Assembly (NCBI GenBank): GCA_024688365.1
Contig: JAILEG010000014.1
Location: forward strand, 1-64,000
DNA from: Prevotella sp.
Lineage (GTDB): Bacteria; Bacteroidota; Bacteroidia; Bacteroidales; Bacteroidaceae
Direction: 5' to 3'
DNA: 64,000 bases
Shown: positions 39,663 through 48,141 of the stretch, piece by piece
Position numbering within the stretch: position 1 is the first letter of the stretch
Layout of the letters: each line of letters starts with the position of its first letter
Translations under genes and position numbers: made by a program
The notes under the pieces: model-generated
The model's database searches: none
What the model was told of the DNA's origin: nothing
Seen by the model: the letters and a program-made list of their open reading frames with translations, nothing else

Positions 39663-39859
39663 GTTCTGTTTAGGTTTCAAGTACCTTGCAAATGTAAGAA
39701 AGATTTATGAAAATGCAAAAGAAAAGCAGGCAAATAGGTGTTAATAAAGTTAAAGTACGAATAAACAAAGTTAGATGGCAAGATTGGAAAGATGGTTTTG
39801 CCTATTTCTTCGTACTTTTGCACTCCTTTAGTTTATTAGGAAAATAGATGTTTTATAGT

Positions 39860-40945
39860 ATGAAGAGATTACAACAGGTACTTATTCTGGCAGCCTGTCT
39901 GTTGGTTGTTGCCGTTGCTGCAGTGCAGCGAGATGGGAAGTTGATTGGTCGTCCCGTCACGGGTAATATGAGAGAGGCCGCAAAAGCGCAGACTGATACG
40001 ATAAGGAGATTGCCGGATGGTACGCTGGTCATTAACACCTCTTATCTTGCGAAGGGAGTGAAAGGTTTTGGAGGGCCTGTCCCTTTGGAAATTTATCTGA
40101 AAGGTGGAAAAGTTCAGGAGGTTAAGGCTCTGAAAAACTCAGAGACACCGGACTTCTTCCATGAGGCAAGTCAGCTACTCACCCGTTGGAATGGAAAAAC
40201 ACCAGAGGAGGCACTGGCAATGAAGGTGGATGGTGTGAGCGGAGCGACTTATTCATCACAGGGAATTATCGGAAACATGCAACAGGGTCTTCGGTATGCG
40301 GTACGAAACGCTAAGGAACCCTCCTTTTGGGATAAATTGGACCTACGAGCTAAGACATTGGCAGGACTCGTGGTTGTACTAATGGCGGCAGTCGTCCCGC
40401 TTTTTGTCAGGAAAAGGCGTTATCGCATCTTCCAGTTGCTGCTTAACTTTGTTGTTCTGGGTTTGTGGGGTGGTACCTTCCTGTCCTGGTCGGTTTTTAT
40501 CGGATTTATGTCGGGTGGCATCAATGTGTGGGTATCCCTGATTCCTATTGTAATGCTGGTAACGGCATTCATCTATCCACTCTTTGGGAAAAAGAACTAT
40601 TATTGTACGCATATCTGCCCTCTTGGCTCCATCCAGGAGCTGGCAGGCATGGTGAATCATAAGAAGTGGCGGATGAGTCATCGGGCAGTGAGGTTTCTTG
40701 ACCGTTTCCGTAATCTGCTTTTCTGGGTACTGATGGTATTGATGCTTGCCGGAGTATGGTTCCAGTGGATGGACTATGAATTGTTTGTGGCTTTTATTTT
40801 CCAGTCGGCAAGTCTTGTTGTCATTGTGTTGGCACTTCTGATGGTGTTGATCTCGGTATTCGTCCCTCGGCCTTATTGCCGTTTTGTCTGTCCTACAGGA
40901 AGTTTTTTCAGACTCTCCGCCTCGCCGATGAAACAGTGGTTCTGA
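39860..40945 (+). CDS. FMN-binding domain / 4Fe-4S binding membrane protein (NosR/NirI-like)
   Basis: FMN-binding VDGVSGATYSSQGI; TM helices; CTHICPLGSIQE and CRFVCPTGSFF cysteine motifs. Confidence 0.85.
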   Translation: MKRLQQVLILAACLLVVAVAAVQRDGKLIGRPVTGNMREAAKAQTDTIRRLPDGTLVINTSYLAKGVKGFGGPVPLEIYLKGGKVQEVKALKNSETPDFFHEASQLLTRWNGKTPEEALAMKVDGVSGATYSSQGIIGNMQQGLRYAVRNAKEPSFWDKLDLRAKTLAGLVVVLMAAVVPLFVRKRRYRIFQLLLNFVVLGLWGGTFLSWSVFIGFMSGGINVWVSLIPIVMLVTAFIYPLFGKKNYYCTHICPLGSIQELAGMVNHKKWRMSHRAVRFLDRFRNLLFWVLMVLMLAGVWFQWMDYELFVAFIFQSASLVVIVLALLMVLISVFVPRPYCRFVCPTGSFFRLSASPMKQWF

Positions 40946-41014
40946 GATAGAAAAGGGTCGGATGGCTTAATAAGAATAAACAAATAAGTAAGTATGGAAT
41001 AATGAAATTTATTT

Positions 41015-41065
41015 AAAAAGTGCGGCAACTTAGAGTGATAATGCTGAGTTGCCGCACTTTTCTTT
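41015..41065. terminator. bidirectional intrinsic terminator between convergent genes
   Basis: AAAAAGTGCGGCAACTTAG - AGTGATAATG - CTGAGTTGCCGCACTTTTC. Confidence 0.85.
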
Positions 41066-41091
41066 ATGTCAACCACAAATAGATGTTCCTT

Positions 41092-42396
41092 TTATTGGTG
41101 GAGAAGGAAATTCTTGAAATCAGAAAATGAGGTGGAGAGTGGAACGGACTTCTTCTCGCCACGCATGAATCTTTGAAGGCGTTCGGGGATAGGGATATCT
41201 GTAGAGAGAATCTCGTCAACCTTCTCCTTGAACTTTGCTGGGTGTGCGGTCTCCAGGAATATTCCAATCTCGCCAGGCTGGAGCTGTTCCTTGAGGGCAC
41301 GGTAGCCGCAGGCACCATGGGGGTCGAGTACATATCCTGTGCGTGTATAGCAATCACGCATAGTATCACGGATGGCACTGTCAGTGTAAGTTGCCCCTGA
41401 TATTTCATTTCTTATGGCTTCCCAAGAGCCTTTGTATAGGTCGTAGATGCGTGCGAAATTACTGGGGTCGCCAACGTCCATAGCGTTGGCAAGGGTCTGC
41501 TGGGACGGTTTGGGGCTATACTGTCCTGTTTGCAGATAGTTGAAGAAGATGTCGTTGGCGTTGTTTGCTGCAATAAAGTGTTTCACAGGAAGTCCGAGGC
41601 GGTTACCGAAAATACCAGCAGTGATGTTGCCGAAGTTTCCGCTTGGTACACAGAATACAGGAGGTTCTGTATGGCCTGTCCTCCTAAGCTGCGCATACGC
41701 ATTGAAATAGTAGAAAGCCTGTGGAAGAAAGCGTGCCACGTTGATGCTGTTCGCACTTGTGAGACGCATGTGACGGTTCAGTTCTTCATCCATGAAGGCA
41801 CTTTTCACCAGCTGTTGGCAGTCGTCAAAGACACCTTCAACCTCAATGGCTGTAATATTCTTTCCGAGTGTGGTGAACTGACACTCCTGTATGTGGCTCA
41901 CCTTTCCTTTGGGATAAAGGACATAGACATGGATATCCTCAACATCGAGAAAACCATTTGCCACTGCTGAGCCAGTGTCGCCAGATGTGGCTACGAGTAC
42001 ATTCACCTCTCCGGTTCTGTCTTCTTTTCTGATTTCATATTGAAGGAGCCGTGCCATAAAGCGTGCGCCCACATCCTTGAAGGCGAGAGTAGGACCGTGG
42101 AATAGTTCCAAGGCATAGATGTTCTCTTCAACCTTATGGAGTGGTGTGTCGAATGTCAAAGTGTCATAGACTATCTTATGCAGGGCCTCGGGCTCAACGT
42201 CTTCTCCGAAGAAGGCATCAGCCACATTGTGGGCTATTTCCTGAAATGATAACTCGTCAATGTGTTCAAAAAAGTTTGGTGCTAAGCGGCCCAGTTTCTC
42301 GGGCATGTAGAGTCCCCGGTCCTCTGCCAGTCCTTTGATAACGGCTTTGGCAAGAGTTGCCTCGGGGGCTTTATGGTTGGTGGAATAGTATTTCAT
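41092..42396 (-). CDS. thrC: threonine synthase
   Basis: MKYYSTNHKAPEATLAKAVIKGLAEDRGLYMPE...GPTLAFKDVGARFMARLL (PLP lysine)...VATSGDTGSAVANGF. Confidence 0.95.
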   Translation of the reverse strand: MKYYSTNHKAPEATLAKAVIKGLAEDRGLYMPEKLGRLAPNFFEHIDELSFQEIAHNVADAFFGEDVEPEALHKIVYDTLTFDTPLHKVEENIYALELFHGPTLAFKDVGARFMARLLQYEIRKEDRTGEVNVLVATSGDTGSAVANGFLDVEDIHVYVLYPKGKVSHIQECQFTTLGKNITAIEVEGVFDDCQQLVKSAFMDEELNRHMRLTSANSINVARFLPQAFYYFNAYAQLRRTGHTEPPVFCVPSGNFGNITAGIFGNRLGLPVKHFIAANNANDIFFNYLQTGQYSPKPSQQTLANAMDVGDPSNFARIYDLYKGSWEAIRNEISGATYTDSAIRDTMRDCYTRTGYVLDPHGACGYRALKEQLQPGEIGIFLETAHPAKFKEKVDEILSTDIPIPERLQRFMRGEKKSVPLSTSFSDFKNFLLHQ

Positions 42397-42478
42397 CTTT
42401 TATATAATAAGAGGTTAAAGCAAATGATCTTTCAGAGACCTTTATTACCTGATGTGGTTCAGTCTTAATGTCTTTTCC

Positions 42479-43711
42479 CTATTCTTTTGTGAATACTTGC
42501 ATGAATTCCTGTAGATGCAGCAAGCCATACTCACCACGGACGCAGGAGACCTCATCATATTGTGTCACACAGTCAGGCTCAATGTCTGGATGCCAAATGA
42601 GGAAGGGGACAGGCTCCTTCACATGGGTACGTATCTCTACAGGGGTGGGATGGTCGGGTAGAACGGCTATGCAGACCGGCTCGTCCCATGTCTTAACCTC
42701 GTTGTAGATGGGCTCTACGGCACGATGGTCGAGATTTTCAATGGTACGGAGCTTGAGCTGTAGGTCGCCGTCATGTCCTGCCTCATCGCTGGCCTCAATG
42801 TGCAGGAATACAAAGTCTTTTTTCCGAAGCTGGTCGATTGCTGCCTGTGCCTTCCCCTCATAGTTGGTGTCGGCAAGTCCGGTTGCTCCTGGCACTTTTA
42901 CGACTTCCAGTCCTGCATAGTGTCCGATACCGCGGATGAGGTCGACAGCTGATATGACAGAACCAGATGATATCTGAGGGAACATCTGCGTAATTGTCTC
43001 CATCTGCGGGCGATAGCCGCCACCCCACGGCCAGATGGAATTGGCTGTGTCGTCCCCATTTGCTTGCCGTTTCAGGTTGAAGGGGTGGACCGCAAGCAGT
43101 TCCTGACTCTTTCGGATCAGTTGATTGATGAGCTTGGCTGTCTCGTATGGTGAGAGTCTCTCTTTCTCTTGTGCGGTATTTTCTGCTTTTACAAGAAGCG
43201 GCTGCCACGGTTCGTTTGGGTGGTCATGTGGTGGAGCGCAGGCAATGTGCTTGCTTCCTCCCTTGATGATAAGCAAGTGGCGGTATTGTATGCCAGGGAT
43301 GAAGTGGATGCGGTCATTTCCAAGCTTCTCGTCAAGGTACTTGATAAGCATTGCACCTTCGTCCGTGGTGAGATGTCCTCCGTGGTGGTTCTTTATTTTT
43401 CCGTCGGTGAGTGTTATTATGTTGCATCTCAGCGCAAGGTCCTCTGAGGTCATCTCATAGCCGATGGATGCTGCCTCCAGTGGCCCTCTGCCCTCATAGA
43501 CCTTATTGAGGTCATATCCTAAGATGGAGGTGTTTGCAACCTCGCTACCAGGATGAAATCCTTCAGGGATGGTCATCAGTCTTCCTGTCTTTCCCTTTCG
43601 GGCAAGCATGTCCATGTAGGGAGTGTCAGCATATTGCAGGAGAGTCTTTCCTCCGAGTCTGTCAACAGCATGGTCTGCCATGCCATCGCCAAGTATGATG
43701 ATATGTTTCAT
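42479..43711 (-). CDS. cofactor-independent phosphoglycerate mutase-like protein (ApgM family; proposed homoserine kinase)
   Basis: IIILGDGMADHAVDRLGGKTLLQYADTPYMDMLARKGKTG...HIEASDEAGHDGD; located between thrA and thrC. Confidence 0.85.
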   Translation of the reverse strand: MKHIIILGDGMADHAVDRLGGKTLLQYADTPYMDMLARKGKTGRLMTIPEGFHPGSEVANTSILGYDLNKVYEGRGPLEAASIGYEMTSEDLALRCNIITLTDGKIKNHHGGHLTTDEGAMLIKYLDEKLGNDRIHFIPGIQYRHLLIIKGGSKHIACAPPHDHPNEPWQPLLVKAENTAQEKERLSPYETAKLINQLIRKSQELLAVHPFNLKRQANGDDTANSIWPWGGGYRPQMETITQMFPQISSGSVISAVDLIRGIGHYAGLEVVKVPGATGLADTNYEGKAQAAIDQLRKKDFVFLHIEASDEAGHDGDLQLKLRTIENLDHRAVEPIYNEVKTWDEPVCIAVLPDHPTPVEIRTHVKEPVPFLIWHPDIEPDCVTQYDEVSCVRGEYGLLHLQEFMQVFTKE

Positions 43712-43712
43712 A

Positions 43713-43831
43713 GGGTATTGGGTGTTGAGTGTTGAGTGTTGGGTGTTGAGTGTTGGGTATATTATTGGATATCCATGCTGTATTGCTTTTTACCACTATA
43801 CTTCATCACCCAACATTAAACACCCAACACC
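43713..43831. repeat. GTTGRGT-type short tandem repeats with an opposing inverted arm
   Basis: GGTGTTGAGTGTTGAGTGTTGGGTG (43721-43745) vs reverse complement of 43807-43831, 22/25 identical. Confidence 0.7.
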
Positions 43832-43834
43832 TGT

Positions 43835-46273
43835 TTATATATTTGCAATGCTCATTATATTGGCAAACACACCTGCGGCTGTGACGGATGCGCCGGCTCC
43901 ATAGCCCTGGATCTGCATAGGATATTCCTTGTAGCGTTCAGTGGTGAGAAGAACGATGTTGTTTGAGCCTTCCAAGTTATAGAACGGATGGATTGTGTCG
44001 ACCTCCTTGAGCTCAACGCTTGTCCGTCCGTGGTCCATTGTTGCTACGAATCGCCAGCGCTTGCCATTCTCCACGAGTTTCTTTCTGCGTTGTTCAAAGT
44101 CAACATCAAGGGCTGGAAGACGTTTCCAGAAGTCGTCTACTGACCCATGGAAATAATCATCAGGCACAAAGAGATTTTTCTCCACATCCTCTTGGTCGAT
44201 TCTGTAGCCGGCTTCACGAGTGAGGATAACCAATTTGCGGATAACATCCGTTCCACTGAGGTCAATGCGGGGGTCAGGCTCGCTGTACCCTTGCTCCTTT
44301 GCCCGGCGAACAGTCTCAGAGAACGGCACGTCGGCTGCAATCTCATTGAAAATGAAGTTGAGTGTGCCTGACAGGACAGCCTCTATTTTCAGAATCTTGT
44401 CACCCGAATTGCGTAAGTCGTTGATAGTGCCGATAATAGGCAGGCCTGCCCCCACGTTTGTCTCAAAGCGGAACTTCACACCGCGTTGTAAGGCTGTCTG
44501 CTTCAGTAATTCGTAATTAGAATAAGGGCTGGAGGCAGCTATCTTGTTGGCGGCAATGACGGAAATGTTGTTTTCCAGGAAAGATAGATAGAGGTCGGCC
44601 ACTTCCTTTGATGCAGTGCAGTCAACGAATACCGAGTTGAATATGTTCATGCTCAGAATCTTGTCTCGGAGCAATTCCGGATTTGACGGCTCACTTGCCT
44701 TGAGTTGTTCTTGGTAATTATCGAGATCGAGTCCGTCCCTGTTGAAGACAGCATTATGCGATGAGGCAATGCCCACCACGTTCAGTTTCAGATGAGAGTG
44801 TAGCTTCAGTTCCTCATATTGGCTCTTGATCTGCTCAATGAGTTTTCCACCTACAGTCCCCACACCGCATATGAAGAGGTTCAGCACCTTGTATTCGGAA
44901 AGGAAGAAAGAGTCGTGCAGTACGTTGAGTGCCTTTCTGAGTGATGAACCATCAACAACGAATGAGATGTTGGTTTCTGATGCACCCTGGGCGCATGCAA
45001 TGACGCTGATACCCGAACGGCCGAGGGTGCCGAAAAGTTTTCCGGCAATGCCAGCTGCGTGCTTCATATTCTCACCTACGATGGCGACTGTTGCCAGCCC
45101 ACTTTCGGCATGCATGGGGAACATCCGCCCGTCTTCGATTTCCAGGCGGAACTCCTCATTAAGTACAGTTACGGCATTTTCTGCATCCTCATCCTTCACG
45201 CCAATGGAAGTGTTGTTTTCTGATGAGGCTTGTGAAACGAGAAATACGCTGATGCCATTGTTGGCCAGCGAGGTGAAGATTCGGCGGTTGACACCTACAA
45301 CACCCACCATTGATAGGCCTGTCACGGTGATGAGCGTCGTCCCCTTGATGGAGGATATACCCTTGATGGGCTTTTGATTGTTCTCTATGTGCGACTTGAT
45401 GATAGTTCCCTGTCCGTCAGGGTTGAAGGTGTTTTTCACCTTGATGGGGATATTTTTCACACATACAGGATAAATCGTTGGTGGATAAACCACTTTTGCC
45501 CCGAAGTTGCAAAGCTCCATTGCCTCTGTGTATGAAAGTTCGCTGATAGTGTAGGCTCCTTTGATTACACGTGGGTCGGCAGTCATGAACCCATCCACAT
45601 CTGTCCATATCTCCAGCACCTCGGCATCCAGTGCAGCAGCAAGGATAGAGGCGGTGTAGTCACTTCCCCCTCGTCCGAGGTTGGTGATATCACCTGTCTC
45701 ACGGTCTTGTGCGATGAAGCCTGGTACGAGTGATATTCGGGGAAGCTCTGAGAAAGTTTCCTTGACAAGTTGGTTGGTAAGCTCTGAGTCAAGGTTACGC
45801 TTGCCGTGCTGTTTCTCTTCTGTCTTGATGAAGGTGCGTGAGTCAAACCATTTGGCACCACGTATGAGCGTTGCCACAATGTTTGAGCTGAGCCGCTCAC
45901 CATAGCTGACAATCGTATCCTGTGTCTTATGGCTCAGGTCATGAATGAGGAATACACCATAGTAGATGGAATGAAGCTGCTCAAAGAGCGTGTCAACCTT
46001 GTTGAAGAGTGCCTCACGGTCGTGAGGGTCAGTGATGATGGTGTCAATCATCTTGTGGTGGCGGTCAACCATTTTGTCATATTCCGCTTTCCAGCTTTCA
46101 TCACCTTTGAGGGCAAGCTGCGAAGAGGCTATCAGTTGGTCGGTAATTCCGCCCAACGCACTGACCACGACAATGACGGGCTGATGCTTGGCCTCCTTCT
46201 CTACAATGTTTCTTAAACTTAAAATACTCGAAACGGAACCTACGGATGTTCCACCAAACTTCAATACTTTCAT
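43835..46273 (-). CDS. thrA: bifunctional aspartate kinase / homoserine dehydrogenase I
   Basis: MKVLKFGGTSVGSVSSILSLRNIV kinase domain, ACT region, HSD domain (GVGTVGGKLIEQI ... GTLNFIFNEI). Confidence 0.96.
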   Translation of the reverse strand: MKVLKFGGTSVGSVSSILSLRNIVEKEAKHQPVIVVVSALGGITDQLIASSQLALKGDESWKAEYDKMVDRHHKMIDTIITDPHDREALFNKVDTLFEQLHSIYYGVFLIHDLSHKTQDTIVSYGERLSSNIVATLIRGAKWFDSRTFIKTEEKQHGKRNLDSELTNQLVKETFSELPRISLVPGFIAQDRETGDITNLGRGGSDYTASILAAALDAEVLEIWTDVDGFMTADPRVIKGAYTISELSYTEAMELCNFGAKVVYPPTIYPVCVKNIPIKVKNTFNPDGQGTIIKSHIENNQKPIKGISSIKGTTLITVTGLSMVGVVGVNRRIFTSLANNGISVFLVSQASSENNTSIGVKDEDAENAVTVLNEEFRLEIEDGRMFPMHAESGLATVAIVGENMKHAAGIAGKLFGTLGRSGISVIACAQGASETNISFVVDGSSLRKALNVLHDSFFLSEYKVLNLFICGVGTVGGKLIEQIKSQYEELKLHSHLKLNVVGIASSHNAVFNRDGLDLDNYQEQLKASEPSNPELLRDKILSMNIFNSVFVDCTASKEVADLYLSFLENNISVIAANKIAASSPYSNYELLKQTALQRGVKFRFETNVGAGLPIIGTINDLRNSGDKILKIEAVLSGTLNFIFNEIAADVPFSETVRRAKEQGYSEPDPRIDLSGTDVIRKLVILTREAGYRIDQEDVEKNLFVPDDYFHGSVDDFWKRLPALDVDFEQRRKKLVENGKRWRFVATMDHGRTSVELKEVDTIHPFYNLEGSNNIVLLTTERYKEYPMQIQGYGAGASVTAAGVFANIMSIANI

Positions 46274-46510
46274 TTCTGATGTCTTTTGGGTTATTATTCC
46301 GCATACCCCTTTACGATTGGGGAAATGCAAAACTTGGTGGCAAAAATAGCAAGAAATATTGCAATAGCCAACGTTTTTCCAAGATATTTGTCTAATTTTG
46401 TGGCAAAAAGTTAGGAATCTGATAGGTGTGAGCCGGTTTCCTTGCGTACTTTAATTAAAAAGAAATTAAAAGTAAAAGAGTGTCATACTTGACATTCTTA
46501 TGAGAAGATT

Positions 46511-48085
46511 ATGACAGAAGAGTATCAGATAAGGGTTTTACCGCAGGTTGGCTATGATGAGGAAAACATAAAATCTTATCTTGCCCAGGAGAAAGGACTT
46601 GACTTGCGTACAGTCAAGCAGGTGCGGGTGTTGAAGCGTTCCATTGATGCCCGTCATCGAGACATTTACGTCAATCTGAAGGTGCGTGCTTATATCAATG
46701 AGTTTCCACAGGATGAGGCTTTTGCCAAGACTGATTATAATGATGTGGCTGACAGACCAGCGGTCATAGTCGTGGGGGAGGGACCAGGTGGCCTGTTTGC
46801 CTCTCTGAAACTGATAGAGCTGGGATTTCGCCCCATTGTCCTTGAGCGGGGCAAGGATGTGCGTGAGCGTAAAAAGGACATGGCACTCATCAAGAAGACA
46901 CAGGCGGTTGACCCTGAGTCGAACTATTGCTTTGGAGAGGGTGGGGCAGGTGCCTATTCTGATGGTAAGCTCTATACACGCAGTAAGAAGCGTGGCCCAG
47001 TTGACAAGATACTGAACGTCTTTTGTCAGCATGGAGCATCTACGTCCATCCTTGCTGATGCACATCCGCACATCGGTACCGACAAGTTGCCACGAGTGAT
47101 TGAGAACATGCGTAACACGATTTTGCAGTGTGGTGGAGAGGTTCATTTTCAGACCAAGATGACCTCATTCCTCCTGGAAGGTGATAAGGTTGTTGGAGTT
47201 GAGGCGACCGACAGCCGCCCTCCTGTACCGGTGACAGTGGTGTTTCATGGGCCCGTTATTCTTGCAACGGGTCACTCTGCCCGTGATGTCTACCGTTATC
47301 TTGCCGATACTCAGGTAGAGATGGAGCCGAAGGGGATTGCCGTGGGTGTGCGCCTGGAGCATCCGGCACAGCTGATAGACCAGATCCAATACCATAATAA
47401 GAGTGGTAAGGGTAAGTATCTTCCCACCGCAGAGTATTCGTTCGTCACTCAGGTGGAGGGGCGTGGTGTCTATTCCTTCTGTATGTGCCCAGGTGGGTTT
47501 GTCATTCCCTCAGCAACAGGCCCGGAGCAGACAGTTACCAATGGCATGAGCCCTGCTAATCGCGGCACACAGTGGTCGAACTCGGGTATGGTAGTCCAGC
47601 TGAATCCTGAAGATGTGGAAGGGGATGACCTTCTGCGGGTCATGCACTATCAGGAACAGCTGGAGCGTGACACCTGGCAGCAGGGAAACCGAAAGCAGAC
47701 AGCTCCTGCCCAGCGCATGGCAGACTTTGTCAACAGCCGTCTTTCCTATGACCTGCCCAAGTCAAGCTATGCGCCAGGATTAATCTCCTCGCCACTCCAC
47801 TTCTGGATGCCATCCTTCATTGTCAAGCGACTGCAGGAGGGGTTCCGGATTTTCGGAAAACAGGCACATGGCTTCCTGACCAATGAGGCTGTGATGATTG
47901 CTTCCGAGACACGCACCAGCTCTCCCGTACGTATTCTGCGTGACCGTGAGCGGCTCATGCATGTCCGTCTGCAGGGACTTTTCCCCTGTGGTGAGGGGGC
48001 TGGCTATGCTGGCGGCATAGTCAGTGCAGGCATTGACGGTGAGCGGTGTGCCGAGATGGTTGCCGCCTATCTTCAGCAGCTCTGA
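46511..48085 (+). CDS. NAD(P)/FAD-dependent dehydrogenase, uncharacterised
   Basis: VIVVGEGPGGLFASLKLIELGFRPIVLERG; NYCFGEGGAGAYSDGKLYTRSKKRG; CGEGAGYAGGIVSAGIDG. Confidence 0.85.
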   Translation: MTEEYQIRVLPQVGYDEENIKSYLAQEKGLDLRTVKQVRVLKRSIDARHRDIYVNLKVRAYINEFPQDEAFAKTDYNDVADRPAVIVVGEGPGGLFASLKLIELGFRPIVLERGKDVRERKKDMALIKKTQAVDPESNYCFGEGGAGAYSDGKLYTRSKKRGPVDKILNVFCQHGASTSILADAHPHIGTDKLPRVIENMRNTILQCGGEVHFQTKMTSFLLEGDKVVGVEATDSRPPVPVTVVFHGPVILATGHSARDVYRYLADTQVEMEPKGIAVGVRLEHPAQLIDQIQYHNKSGKGKYLPTAEYSFVTQVEGRGVYSFCMCPGGFVIPSATGPEQTVTNGMSPANRGTQWSNSGMVVQLNPEDVEGDDLLRVMHYQEQLERDTWQQGNRKQTAPAQRMADFVNSRLSYDLPKSSYAPGLISSPLHFWMPSFIVKRLQEGFRIFGKQAHGFLTNEAVMIASETRTSSPVRILRDRERLMHVRLQGLFPCGEGAGYAGGIVSAGIDGERCAEMVAAYLQQL

Positions 48086-48141
48086 ATAGTCTTCATTTTT
48101 TTTCTAATTCCCCAATATCCAACTATCAATACCCACATCAA

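Noticed and set aside
39663-39859. Glycine riboswitch for the gcv cluster
   Set aside because: Region is short, AT-rich and has no recognisable tandem aptamer motif; needs cmscan to be certain.
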